Shown here: piece by piece, positions 1 through 8,372 of the stretch
Position numbering within the stretch: the first letter of the stretch is position 1
How the letters are laid out: every line of letters starts with the position of its first letter
Source: Sphingobacteriaceae bacterium
GTDB lineage: Bacteria > Bacteroidota > Bacteroidia > UBA7662
Direction of reading: 5' to 3'
DNA: 64,000 nt
NCBI GenBank assembly: GCA_030682795.1
Contig: JAUXNJ010000013.1
Location: 59,221-123,220, forward strand
Translations under genes and position numbers: made by a program
Notes under the pieces: generated by a model
Database searches by the model: none
What the model was told of the DNA's origin: nothing
The model's input: only the letters and a program-made list of their open reading frames with translations

Positions 1-1726
1 GGGTACGTCCCATGCTGAAAATATACCGCTGTTTATTTTCATCGAGCACAACCAAACGCACTTCGGGTTCATTTACAGGTTCGTAATTTTGATTGTATAA
101 CTCTGCTTCAAACAGAATGCTCTCCTGCTCGGGATAAAGCTTACGGTTGGTTCGGACTTGGAAGGGACGTTTATCTTGTTTCACCGCCAAAAACTGGATG
201 GTTTTGCGAATCAACTCTGAGGTAATGTCGGTGGGGTATCTGCTTTCTGCTTGTGCTAGTTTCCATCGCCAGAGTCCTTCCGCAGTTAAAATAGCTTGGC
301 GGGGGATGCTATTAGGTGCAAAGGCCCACAAGGGCATATCGGTATTCAGGCTGCCAATGCGCTGAAATAGCAATGGGGTTGCTTGGGGGCTCAGTCTAAA
401 ATCTCCAAAAGGAGCATCCATGGGGGGGAGTGTTCCTACTTTTTCTTGGATTGCGTTTTCTATAGTAAAGGCACGAAAGGCACTGTTAAAATCGGCTTGT
501 ATTTTTTGAATGCCTCCAGACCGACTACTGATTTGTAAAAGGCTTTGTGCTTTGTTGAACTGTGCAATATTGGTTTGGCTTCCCAGTATGTGCCAACTCG
601 GTACTTGGAGTTGTTCTACGGCTTGTAACCACTGGCTGGAATAGGTGGCGGTACTTGGAAGCTGGTGTAAAATTACCACATCGGGCTTTTCCTTGATTTG
701 AACTGCTTGACTGGCAAGCATTATGTCTACGCGGTACTGAGGATTTACCTCCAGTGCTTGGCGAATCGCACTCAAGTCGGGATGTGGTGCATGTGCCACC
801 ATCAAAATTTGTGTACGTTGATCCATCACCTCTACAAAGAGGTCTTTGCTGTTATTGCCCGCTTGTTCCTTTGCTTCAGCAGTAATATCTGCTGAAATAC
901 GGTAGCGATTAATTCCTGCTTTTTCTGCACTGGCAATAAATTGAATGGTTGTAAAAAAACGTTCTTTATCAATTACCACCTCTTGTTTGCTAATCAGCTT
1001 GCTACCATTGGGTCCAATCGATTCTAATTTAATGCTCGCCTTGCGACCGTTAAGGCGGTTAATTTCAAGATCTGCGAGAATTGTGAAATCAGAATTAATG
1101 TACACTACCTGATTGGCGCGAACAGCTTTTACAATCAAGTCTTGTCGCAGGGTGGTATCTCCTAAGGGGATGGTGTAAATGGGTACGCCGATGTTTTCAC
1201 CCAAATTAATGGGCTCGAAGCCACGATTATAGATGCCGTCGCTCAGCAAAACTATCGCAGCCAGTTGTTGGCCACTGTAACGGTCTTCAATGCCTTGAAG
1301 CAAGCCGCTTATGTTGGTAGCTTTGGCTGTAAAGTCCCTTTTTAAACTGTCATCAATGCCCGCGCCAAAACTAAGAAGTCGTAGCTCGTGCTGTTGGGAT
1401 AGGACGCCAGCGGCCTGATTAGCAAAATCATCTAAGCTTGCATGCAAAGTTGCACTGTCGGTTTCATGCAGCAGCGACTGACTGTTGTCGAAGGCAACGA
1501 CTATCAGAGGCTTTTCAGTTACTTTTTGTTCTGATTTGAGGTAAGGATTAAAGAGCAAGAGTACCACCAAGGCCACAACGCTCCCGCGCAGCACGGCCAA
1601 TGGATAACGCAACCAAGCCTGACTAAACTGGCTTCCACTGCGATAATACAGCAAAAGCGCGTAAAGCAAGCCAATCAGGATGCATCCCAAAAGGTACCAG
1701 GAAGAAACGGCTGTTAGTAGACTCAT
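1..1726 (-). CDS. VWA-like membrane protein, 3' end outside window (partial)
   Basis: Open reading frame of 575 codons on the minus strand that starts with ATG at 1726 and runs off the left edge without a stop. The N-terminus has two hydrophobic segments (about residues 3-25 and 37-58), followed by a von Willebrand factor A-like region. That region shows a MIDAS-like D-N-S-Q-S motif after a beta strand (VVAFDNSQS) and a later strand ending LLSDG. The rest looks like extracytoplasmic beta-rich domains. It resembles the Bacteroidota VWA membrane proteins of about 700 residues whose function is not established. It lies 14 bp downstream of fabG on the same strand, so the two are probably cotranscribed. 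No specific role can be assigned; the VWA call rests on the MIDAS-like motif. Confidence 0.75.
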   Translation of the reverse strand, partial: MSLLTAVSSWYLLGCILIGLLYALLLYYRSGSQFSQAWLRYPLAVLRGSVVALVVLLLFNPYLKSEQKVTEKPLIVVAFDNSQSLLHETDSATLHASLDDFANQAAGVLSQQHELRLLSFGAGIDDSLKRDFTAKATNISGLLQGIEDRYSGQQLAAIVLLSDGIYNRGFEPINLGENIGVPIYTIPLGDTTLRQDLIVKAVRANQVVYINSDFTILADLEINRLNGRKASIKLESIGPNGSKLISKQEVVIDKERFFTTIQFIASAEKAGINRYRISADITAEAKEQAGNNSKDLFVEVMDQRTQILMVAHAPHPDLSAIRQALEVNPQYRVDIMLASQAVQIKEKPDVVILHQLPSTATYSSQWLQAVEQLQVPSWHILGSQTNIAQFNKAQSLLQISSRSGGIQKIQADFNSAFRAFTIENAIQEKVGTLPPMDAPFGDFRLSPQATPLLFQRIGSLNTDMPLWAFAPNSIPRQAILTAEGLWRWKLAQAESRYPTDITSELIRKTIQFLAVKQDKRPFQVRTNRKLYPEQESILFEAELYNQNYEPVNEPEVRLVVLDENKQRYIFSMGRT

Positions 1727-1740
1727 GCTGCTGGCCGCCT

Positions 1741-2487
1741 TTACATTTGCAAGCCGCCACACACATTAATCACCTGGCCAGTAATGTAGCCACTCGCGTC
1801 AGAAGCTAAAAACACGGTGAGATTGGCTACATCTTCGGTGCTTCCCGGACGCCCAAGGGGAATCATTTTGTTCCATTCTTCAACTACCTTCGGATCGAGT
1901 GCTTCAGTCATTTCAGTTTGTATAAACCCAGGTGCGATGGCATTACAGCGGATGTTGCGTGAGCCTAATTCTTTGGCGATGCTCTGGGTGAACCCAATCA
2001 CACCTGCTTTTGAAGCTGAATAATTGGCTTGTCCAGCGTTTCCGTCGCGACCAACCACAGAGCTCATATTGATGATGCTACCTTTGCGGGCCTTCATCAT
2101 ATGGCGAGAAGCATGCTTGGTGATGTTGTAAACCGATTTGAGGTTGGTGTCAATCACCGCGTCCCATTGCTCTTCGCTCATGCGCATGAGCAAGCCGTCT
2201 TTGGTAATGCCTGCGTTGTTAACGATGATTTCAAGTGCTCCAAAATCAGCCATGATGTTGTTGATGAGCGCTTCAGCCTCGGCATAATTGCCGGCATCCG
2301 ACTTATATCCTTTGGCACGAACGCCAGCCGCCTGAAGTTCGGCTTCGAGGGCGCGTGCTTTTTCTTCTGATGAAAGGTACGTAAAGGCAACATCTGCGCC
2401 TTCTTCGGCAAATTTTCGGGCAATGCCCAGGCCAATTCCTCTTGATGCGCCAGTGATTAACGCTACTTTTCCTTGCAATGCTTTCAT
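1741..2487 (-). CDS. fabG: 3-oxoacyl-[acyl-carrier-protein] reductase
   Basis: A 248-residue short-chain dehydrogenase/reductase, exactly the usual FabG length. It reduces 3-oxoacyl-ACP to 3-hydroxyacyl-ACP with NADPH in the fatty-acid elongation cycle in the cytosol. Visible are the Rossmann glycine motif GASRGIG near residue 13, NNAG near residue 86, the catalytic Ser in INMSS, the YSASK pair (Tyr and Lys), and the C-terminal substrate/tetramer region ending CGGLQM. An upstream TTG at 2511 would add eight residues but overlaps a TATCTTTG promoter element, so the ATG at 2487 is preferred. The VWA gene follows after 14 bp. Confidence 0.95.
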   Translation of the reverse strand: MKALQGKVALITGASRGIGLGIARKFAEEGADVAFTYLSSEEKARALEAELQAAGVRAKGYKSDAGNYAEAEALINNIMADFGALEIIVNNAGITKDGLLMRMSEEQWDAVIDTNLKSVYNITKHASRHMMKARKGSIINMSSVVGRDGNAGQANYSASKAGVIGFTQSIAKELGSRNIRCNAIAPGFIQTEMTEALDPKVVEEWNKMIPLGRPGSTEDVANLTVFLASDASGYITGQVINVCGGLQM

Positions 2488-2508
2488 TTCATTCGATTTG
2501 ATATCTGG

Positions 2509-2516
2509 CAAAGATA
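2509..2516 (-). promoter_or_regulatory. Bacteroidota -7 promoter element for fabG
   Basis: TATCTTTG on the minus strand fits the Bacteroidota -7 consensus TAnnTTTG and lies 21 nt before the fabG ATG. A TTTG lies about 15 nt upstream, closer than the usual -33 spacing. Confidence 0.55.
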
Positions 2517-2628
2517 AACGATAGTCCTATTCAAAGGTGGTTCCTTGTTATTGTTCAGGCGCTGAAGCTAGAATTAGTTTGCATTTTATTACATTTTATG
2601 TTTTTATATTTATTTGTACGGTCGCTGT

Positions 2629-2636
2629 TATTTTTG
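2629..2636 (+). promoter_or_regulatory. Candidate -7 promoter element for the histidine kinase
   Basis: TATTTTTG in the AT-rich divergent spacer between fabG and the kinase gene. It matches TAnnTTTG, but no TTTG is seen at good -33 spacing. Confidence 0.35.
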
Positions 2637-2698
2637 GCTTGAGAGATTGAAAAACACTTTATCTTGTGAAGGTATTGGTTTGGTATTATTCGTCTGAA

Positions 2699-3769
2699 AT
2701 GGAACCTACGTCTTATAAGTATGAGCGTTTTTTTGAGTTATCTCCTGATTTGCTTTGCATAGCAGGTTTTGATGGGTACTTCAAAAAGGTGAATTGTGCT
2801 GTTACGCAACTTTTAGGCTATGATGAGGAAGAGATGTATGCACGTCCTATTAACGACTTCATCCATCCAGACGATCAGGAGATCACTTATCGTCATAGAA
2901 CTGAATTATTCAACCTAAAGCCGTTATTCAATTTTGAAAATAGGTACCTAAAAAAGTCTGGCGAAGTCGTGTGGCTTTCGTGGACGTCTTTACCCGTAGA
3001 AACGGAGCAGTTGATTTTTGGTGTTGCCAAGGATGTTACTTACAAGATACAGCTGGAAACAGAGCGGAATTTAATGATGACGCAACTCTTGCAGATGAAT
3101 CATGATCTGAAGCAATTACATTATACTACCACCCATAATTTGCGGTCACCCATCAATAATTTCATTGGAATTGTTGAATTATTATTGATGGAAAAACATT
3201 CGGCTGCCACGCAAGAACTACTGGTAGTGCTTAACCAAGCTGGTTTAAATTTGAAAAATACTTTAGAGGGCTATGTAGACGATTTGGGGATGCATGAGAA
3301 TTCTAAACAGGGCTTTGAACCAGTGTCCGTGACAGAAACAATCCATGCGGTTACGAATTCTATTCACGAGCTCATAAGGAAGTCTAAAGCCAAAATCAAT
3401 ATCCAAATGCCAGAAAACACGATGTTTTTTGGTCGAAAGACCTATTTGCATAGCATCTTTTTGAATCTCATCACCAATGCTATTAAATACGCAAGGCCAG
3501 AGCTGCCTCCAATCATCGATATTGAAGCCAGTGCACATCAAACAAATTTTGTTATTAAAGTGAGCGACAACGGTCAAGGATTTGATGTGCAGGCCAACGA
3601 AGGCAAGCTTTTTGGTTTTCAACAAAAATTCCATAGTCATGCCGATAGCAAGGGTATAGGCTTGTTTTTAGTTTATCACCATGTGCAACGCATGAACGGA
3701 CAGATTCAGCTGGAAAGCAAGCTCAATGAAGGCACGACCTTTATTATGACGTTTTTAAATCCAAATTAA
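2699..3769 (+). CDS. PAS domain sensor histidine kinase
   Basis: A soluble 356-residue two-component sensor kinase without membrane segments. A PAS domain with a trailing PAC-like segment fills about residues 8-118 (FFELSPDLL to GVAKDVT). A coiled linker follows, then the dimerisation/phosphoacceptor helix with the H box THNLRSP near residue 146. The ATPase domain shows the N box (NLITNAIKY), G1 box (DNGQGFD) and G2 box (GIGLFLV). It should sense a cytosolic or small-molecule signal through PAS and autophosphorylate on the H-box histidine. No response regulator is adjacent, so it is an orphan here. A GTG at 2666 in the same frame would add 11 residues; the ATG at 2699 was chosen because it begins just before the PAS domain. 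Confidence 0.85.
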   Translation: MEPTSYKYERFFELSPDLLCIAGFDGYFKKVNCAVTQLLGYDEEEMYARPINDFIHPDDQEITYRHRTELFNLKPLFNFENRYLKKSGEVVWLSWTSLPVETEQLIFGVAKDVTYKIQLETERNLMMTQLLQMNHDLKQLHYTTTHNLRSPINNFIGIVELLLMEKHSAATQELLVVLNQAGLNLKNTLEGYVDDLGMHENSKQGFEPVSVTETIHAVTNSIHELIRKSKAKINIQMPENTMFFGRKTYLHSIFLNLITNAIKYARPELPPIIDIEASAHQTNFVIKVSDNGQGFDVQANEGKLFGFQQKFHSHADSKGIGLFLVYHHVQRMNGQIQLESKLNEGTTFIMTFLNPN

Positions 3770-3831
3770 ATTTTAAGTGCATTTTGGCACTTTGCTCAAA
3801 TCGGTTTATCATTACCACCTCAACTTATTGT

Positions 3832-5388
3832 ATGAAGACATTATGGTTCATGCTGTTCCTAATGGCAGCAAGCAGCGCATCTCATGCGCAAATTACCCAA
3901 GAAGGCCGCATGGAATTAGAGTCTAAAGAAGGGGGGATAGGTTCGACCGCCGCTTTGGGGGAGAGGGGTGTACTCGTTTTTGGTAATTCTGAAAAGGCAA
4001 GTGATGGCATTTGGGAAGTTACGCGGTACGACACCAAGTTTGAGATGGTTTCTAAATCAGCCGTTAAACACAACAAGCGCACCAGCTTTTTAACGCATTT
4101 GTTCACAAACGATGGTAAAGAGGTGCTTTTTGTATTTGCAAATGCTTCCTTGGTTGAAGTAGTGAGGTATAATATCGAATCTAGCAATACCACCGAATTT
4201 CAATCGAAGCTAAGGTTCAAGCCTATTAATGCGTATTTGCTCAACAATACCTTGTTCTTAGAAGGTGTTGTGAAGAGTAAGCCTGTGGTGATGCAATTAA
4301 ACCTGTTGACGGGCAATAGTAAAATGGTGATGGTGCCTGGTCCTGGTAAAAACACAATCATAAAAGACATTGCAATTGACCATGAACAACAAATTGTAGC
4401 CATTTCGGTAAGATATGGTTCTAAGAAAGACATGCGTAAGTGGAAGTTTGAGATTGGTATGTTTGATGAAAACGGTAGCCGGATTAGTGACCCCATTATC
4501 ATCGAAAATGACCCGGATCGCTATACATTGGATGCCGATATTACTTGGTTAGGCAAAGACGAGTACCTCTTGTCGGGCAATTATTCCTCTGATACAAGGC
4601 CTTTGTCGAATGGCATCTTCATGGCAGCCTTTAAAAATGGCCGGCAGCAGTTTATCCGTTACCATAATTTTGCCGATATGAACAATTTCTTCCAGTACCT
4701 ATCTGCAAAAAACAAAAGTAAGGTAGAAAAGAAGGTGGCTAAAAAGAAAGAAAAGGGTAAGGACAATGCCATTCAAGTGCATATGACGACCCACAAGATC
4801 TCAGAGTTTGCCGGTCAGTATGTGATTTTGGGCGAAGCCTATTTCCCCACTTATCGCACGGTGGTCACAACCACTTATGTGAATGGCAGTCCACAAACCA
4901 CCACCTATCAGGTTTTTGATGGCTACCAATATACCCACGCCACGATTTTAGGGCTCGACAAGCAAGGTAATAAGCTATGGGACCATTGCTTTGAAATTGA
5001 TATCCCCAAGAAGCCTTTTTATGTGCGGCAAAACATTCGAGGATTGATGACTGAAAAAGAAATTCGATTGTTTTATCCTTCTGGGGCCAATTTAAAATCT
5101 ATGATCATTGCCAAGGACAATTCTCTTATTGAGAAAAACCTGGGCAAGCTTCAAACACAGCGAGTAGGTGATAAAATCAAGCGGGAGGATTTGCCAGATG
5201 TAAAGTATTGGTATGGCGATTATTTCTTGCTTTCTGGTAGTCAGCAAATTAAAAATACCCAAGATAAATCCAAAGGCAAAAACAGGAATGTGTATTACCT
5301 TGCCAAAATTAAAGTGGATGCTGAATTTGACCCTAATGCGCTTGATAACGATTCGGGGGAAGATGTTTGGGAAGAGGACGGCGATTAA
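3832..5388 (+). CDS. secreted protein of unknown function
   Basis: A 518-residue protein with a clear Sec signal peptide (MKTLWF, hydrophobic core, A-S-H-A-Q cleavage region), so it is exported to the periplasm or outer membrane. I do not recognise a family. The body is rich in beta-strand-like segments with repeated strand-Lys/Asp-turn patterns, which suggests a propeller-like fold, but this is inference. Odd features are a very lysine-rich linker near residues 293-312 and an acidic C-terminus (GEDVWEEDGD). There is no T9SS sorting domain. The longer frame beginning with TTG at 3784 was rejected because the signal peptide begins at the ATG at 3832. Its stop overlaps the stop of the convergent HD gene by 4 bp. 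Confidence 0.8.
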   Translation: MKTLWFMLFLMAASSASHAQITQEGRMELESKEGGIGSTAALGERGVLVFGNSEKASDGIWEVTRYDTKFEMVSKSAVKHNKRTSFLTHLFTNDGKEVLFVFANASLVEVVRYNIESSNTTEFQSKLRFKPINAYLLNNTLFLEGVVKSKPVVMQLNLLTGNSKMVMVPGPGKNTIIKDIAIDHEQQIVAISVRYGSKKDMRKWKFEIGMFDENGSRISDPIIIENDPDRYTLDADITWLGKDEYLLSGNYSSDTRPLSNGIFMAAFKNGRQQFIRYHNFADMNNFFQYLSAKNKSKVEKKVAKKKEKGKDNAIQVHMTTHKISEFAGQYVILGEAYFPTYRTVVTTTYVNGSPQTTTYQVFDGYQYTHATILGLDKQGNKLWDHCFEIDIPKKPFYVRQNIRGLMTEKEIRLFYPSGANLKSMIIAKDNSLIEKNLGKLQTQRVGDKIKREDLPDVKYWYGDYFLLSGSQQIKNTQDKSKGKNRNVYYLAKIKVDAEFDPNALDNDSGEDVWEEDGD

Positions 5389-5999
5389 GCTTCGTTTGGC
5401 TCAGGCCCAACGCTGATTTGACCTTTGGCCAAGGCCGTCCTGATGCTGTTTTCGGTGAATTTCCATAGCAGCGGGGCACCTTCGGCAATCACACTGAGTT
5501 TTTTGAGGATGACCGATAGCGGCACTTGGTGTTCTTTCCAGGTGCCGCCGCCGTTTGAGAGGTTTTGGAAAACCGGTTCGATGCGGTCGATGGCTTTGGC
5601 GTACTTGGCTTCGGGAGTTGTTCCTGCCTCAAATTCCATCCAAATGGCACGAAAGGCTGCTTTTTGGTCTGCAGGAAGTAAGCCAAAGATGCGTTCGGCA
5701 GCAGCTTCCTCCGCTTGGCTTTGTTGCGGTGCACGGGCAGGGTCAAAGAAGAAGGTATCACCTGCGTCTATTTCCACGATGTCGTGAATCAACAGCATTT
5801 TAATTACCCGGAGCAGGTCGATGGGTTCGTGGGCATGTTCCTGTAATACCATGGCCATTACGCAAAGGTGCCAACTGTGCTCTGCATCATTCTCGAAACG
5901 CGTGGGGTTGTTAATCAGCGTGGTTTTTCGGAAGATGTATTTCAGCTTGTCGATTTCGTGCAAAAAAGCGAGCTGTTGTTGCAAAGTAGTGCTTGGCAT
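5385..5999 (-). CDS. HD domain phosphohydrolase (YfbR/HDDC2-like)
   Basis: A 204-residue HD-superfamily protein. The metal ligands are visible as a His in AEHSW, the HD pair in LLIHD, and a later Asp. The order and length match the YfbR/HDDC2 group, which includes 5'-deoxyribonucleotidases that dephosphorylate dNMPs. Substrate specificity cannot be read from sequence. The ATG at 5999 is chosen over the ATG at 6029 because a TAATTTTG promoter element lies at 6018-6025, between the two. The gene converges with the secreted-protein gene and their stop codons share TTAA. Confidence 0.85.
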   Translation of the reverse strand: MPSTTLQQQLAFLHEIDKLKYIFRKTTLINNPTRFENDAEHSWHLCVMAMVLQEHAHEPIDLLRVIKMLLIHDIVEIDAGDTFFFDPARAPQQSQAEEAAAERIFGLLPADQKAAFRAIWMEFEAGTTPEAKYAKAIDRIEPVFQNLSNGGGTWKEHQVPLSVILKKLSVIAEGAPLLWKFTENSIRTALAKGQISVGPEPNEA

Positions 6000-6017
6000 A
6001 AAGGAGTTTCTAAAATG

Positions 6018-6025
6018 CAAAATTA
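6018..6025 (-). promoter_or_regulatory. Bacteroidota -7 promoter element for the HD hydrolase gene
   Basis: TAATTTTG on the minus strand, 18 nt upstream of the ATG at 5999; it fits TAnnTTTG and helps set the start. Confidence 0.55.
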
Positions 6026-6187
6026 GCATTACCAGCCTTTACTATTTGTGAAAAGCTTTTCGAGCTTCGACTTTTAGCACCAGGAGCAAGTTGTGATGGT
6101 GATTTCAATCCTTTACAGGGCTTTTAAAAGCTGTGATAAGAGGTCAAATGAATCGTTTAATGACAACTTTTGAGCCCGCAGGATTGT

Positions 6188-6195
6188 TATCTTTG
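6188..6195 (+). promoter_or_regulatory. Bacteroidota -7 promoter element for the Mrp-type ATPase gene
   Basis: TATCTTTG ends 6 nt before the ATG at 6202, so the transcript would be leaderless or nearly so. It lies inside the longer reading frame that starts at 6133, which argues for the shorter protein. Confidence 0.6.
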
Positions 6196-6201
6196 CACAC
6201 C

Positions 6202-7266
6202 ATGGCAACATCCCTAACCAACGAGGCCGTCTTAAAAAGTTTAAGCCGCGTACAAGAACCCGATTTAAAGCGCGATTTGGTGACGCTTAAAATGATTGAG
6301 GATTTAAATGTAAGCGCTTCTGGCATACAATTCACCATTTTACTTACCACGCCTGCTTGTCCGCTCAAAGACCAAATGGAAGCCGACTGTAAAGCAGTTT
6401 TGAAAGCAGATTTTGGAGCTATTCCTGTAACCATCGGGATGCGTGCGCGTACTTTGGCCCAAAAAACGGGGCGTGATTTGCTGCCTGGGGTGAAAAATGT
6501 GGTATTGGTAGCCTCTGGCAAAGGCGGTGTAGGCAAAAGCACGGTATCGGCCAATTTAGCGGTGGCCTTAGCGCAAACAGGGGCCAAAGTGGGTTTGATG
6601 GATGCCGATATTTACGGCCCTAGCGTGCCGATGATGTTCGGTCTTCAAGGCCAGCGACCTGAAATGGAAGGCGATAAAATCATCCCCATCCTCAAGCATG
6701 GTGTAAAGGTGCTCTCGATTGGCTTACTCATCGACGAAAAACAAGCCATTGTATGGCGTGGCCCTATGGCGAGCAATGCCCTTCGCCAGTTTTTTACGGA
6801 TGTGAGTTGGGGGGAACTCGACTATCTACTCATTGATTTGCCGCCCGGCACCGGCGATATCCATTTAACTTTGGCGCAATTGCTGGAGGTGGGCGGTGCG
6901 GTGCTAGTAACTACGCCACAGCAAGTGGCTTTGGCCGATGCCCGCAAGGCAGCAGCCATGTTTAACATGACTTCCATCAACATCCCTATGCTTGGTGTGA
7001 TTGAAAACATGAGCTGGTTTACACCACTGGCGCATGCCGATGAACGCTATTACATCTTCGGAAAAGGTGGCGGTCGTGCTTTGGCGGATGAGTTTGGGGT
7101 GGAGTTGCTCGGCCAGATACCCTTGGTACAGGGCATTGCAGAAGCTGCCGACCAAGGTCAGCCCGTGGTGCTACATGAAGGCAATCCTTCGGCCCATTAT
7201 TATGCTCAGTTGGCCGGAAGCTTGGCCCAACAGCTTTCGGTTCGCAATGCCGCGCTCGCCCTTTAG
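6202..7266 (+). CDS. Mrp/NBP35 family Fe-S cluster carrier ATPase
   Basis: A 354-residue P-loop ATPase. The N-terminal MIP18-like (DUF59) domain spans about residues 1-90 with a Cys in TPACP. The ParA/MinD-type NTPase domain has a deviant Walker A (GKGGVGKS) near residue 108, then MDADIYGPS and LIDLPPGTGD. Family members carry and transfer Fe-S clusters to apo-proteins in the cytosol. The C-terminal segment after ENMS, where E. coli Mrp has a CxxC cluster ligand, has no cysteines here. The start follows a promoter element at 6188-6195. The next gene encodes a NifU-like Fe-S scaffold, consistent with a joint Fe-S role. This is not the Na+/H+ antiporter Mrp found later in the window. Confidence 0.92.
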   Translation: MATSLTNEAVLKSLSRVQEPDLKRDLVTLKMIEDLNVSASGIQFTILLTTPACPLKDQMEADCKAVLKADFGAIPVTIGMRARTLAQKTGRDLLPGVKNVVLVASGKGGVGKSTVSANLAVALAQTGAKVGLMDADIYGPSVPMMFGLQGQRPEMEGDKIIPILKHGVKVLSIGLLIDEKQAIVWRGPMASNALRQFFTDVSWGELDYLLIDLPPGTGDIHLTLAQLLEVGGAVLVTTPQQVALADARKAAAMFNMTSINIPMLGVIENMSWFTPLAHADERYYIFGKGGGRALADEFGVELLGQIPLVQGIAEAADQGQPVVLHEGNPSAHYYAQLAGSLAQQLSVRNAALAL

Positions 7267-7283
7267 TCGTTTTATTATTTAGA

Positions 7284-7310
7284 TTGATTACATAGAATTC
7301 TGTATTTTTG
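7284..7310 (+). promoter_or_regulatory. Candidate promoter for the NifU-like gene
   Basis: TATTTTTG at 7303-7310 with TTG at 7284-7286 (16-nt spacer). The element ends 4 nt before the ATG at 7315, a leaderless-type arrangement. Confidence 0.55.
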
Positions 7311-7314
7311 TAAG

Positions 7315-7566
7315 ATGAATGAGCTTTTTCAGAGGGTAGACCAAGCACTCGACGGCATTCGACCTTATTTGCAGGCGGATGGCGGAAACGTACAATTGTT
7401 GGAAGTGACTTCCGACATGGTAGTGCGCTTAAAATTGCTAGGTAGCTGCGAAAATTGTAGCATGAGCATGATGACCATGAAAGCTGGCATCGAAAAAACC
7501 ATTCAAAAAGCCATCCCTGAAATTGTGAGGGTAGAGGCAGTTTCTGACCTTCAACCTACTGTTTGA
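7315..7566 (+). CDS. NifU-like domain Fe-S scaffold protein
   Basis: An 83-residue protein that consists only of the NifU C-terminal domain. The LQADGGN motif and the cluster-binding C-x2-C in GSCENCSMS are visible. Such proteins assemble or carry Fe-S clusters for transfer to target enzymes. It has its own likely promoter element directly upstream and follows the Mrp-type ATPase gene by 48 bp. The stop codon overlaps the ATG of pyrF (TGATG), so pyrF is probably translationally coupled to it, although the two have no obvious common function. Confidence 0.92.
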   Translation: MNELFQRVDQALDGIRPYLQADGGNVQLLEVTSDMVVRLKLLGSCENCSMSMMTMKAGIEKTIQKAIPEIVRVEAVSDLQPTV

Positions 7567-8372
7567 TGACCCGCCAAGTATTGCACGAGCAAATTGTACA
7601 AAAACAATCGTTTTTGTGTGTGGGACTCGATGCAGATATCCATAAACTCCCGAAACATTTGTTAACAGAGCGGGACCCTATCCTTACTTTCAATCGCGCC
7701 ATCATTGATGCCACGTCTGATTTAGCTGTGGCCTATAAGCCGAATTTGGCTTTTTATGAGAGTTTGGGCATTCGTGGTTGGGAGAGCCTGCAACACAGTT
7801 TAGAGTATATTCCTTCCGAGTGCTTTACCATCGCAGATGCCAAACGTGGTGACATAGGCAACACTGCTGATATGTATGCCCGCACCTTTTTTAAAACCTA
7901 TCCTTTCGATTCGGTGACCGTGAACCCTTACATGGGTAAAGATTCGGTGACCCCATTTTTAGCCTATGAAGGCAAGTGGGCCATTGTTTTGGGCTTAACG
8001 AGCAATCCCGGCGCTGCGGATTTTCAATATTTTGAAGGAAAAGACGAGAAATTGTACACGCATGCCATCAAAAAAATGGCGAGTTGGGGTACTCCCGACA
8101 ACCTGATGTTTGTGGTAGGTGCCACCCGTGCCGATGAAATTGCCAGTATTCGTGCCTTAGTGCCTGAGCACTTCTTTTTGGTGCCAGGGGTAGGTGCGCA
8201 GGGCGGAAGTCTTTCAGAAGTTTATAAACATGGTGCGAATGGCGAGGTGGGCTTGCTGGTGAATGCCTCCCGTAGCATTTTATATGCTTCTTCCGGCAAA
8301 GATTTTGCTGAAGCCGCAAGGGCCGAGGCTTTGCGCATGCAGCAAGAAATGGCGGCCTTGATGGCCGGCTAA
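7566..8372 (+). CDS. pyrF: orotidine 5'-phosphate decarboxylase, type 2
   Basis: A 268-residue OMP decarboxylase that converts OMP to UMP, the last step of de novo UMP synthesis. The family signature DAKRGDIG near residue 91, with the catalytic Asp-Lys-Asp network, is visible, as is the AVAYKPN substrate strand. The length and sequence match the longer bacterial type 2 group. The ATG at 7566 overlaps the upstream stop; a TTG three bases earlier is less likely. Its stop overlaps that of the convergent reductase gene by 4 bp (CTAA). Confidence 0.95.
   Translation: MTRQVLHEQIVQKQSFLCVGLDADIHKLPKHLLTERDPILTFNRAIIDATSDLAVAYKPNLAFYESLGIRGWESLQHSLEYIPSECFTIADAKRGDIGNTADMYARTFFKTYPFDSVTVNPYMGKDSVTPFLAYEGKWAIVLGLTSNPGAADFQYFEGKDEKLYTHAIKKMASWGTPDNLMFVVGATRADEIASIRALVPEHFFLVPGVGAQGGSLSEVYKHGANGEVGLLVNASRSILYASSGKDFAEAARAEALRMQQEMAALMAG

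Noticed and set aside
2666..2698. GTG at 2666 as start of the histidine kinase
   Set aside because: The added residues are not part of the PAS domain, and the GTG sits within a promoter-like TATCTTGTG; the ATG at 2699 is more natural. This remains uncertain.
6133..6201. N-terminal extension of the Mrp-type ATPase
   Set aside because: The TATCTTTG promoter element lies inside it and family members begin near the ATG at 6202.
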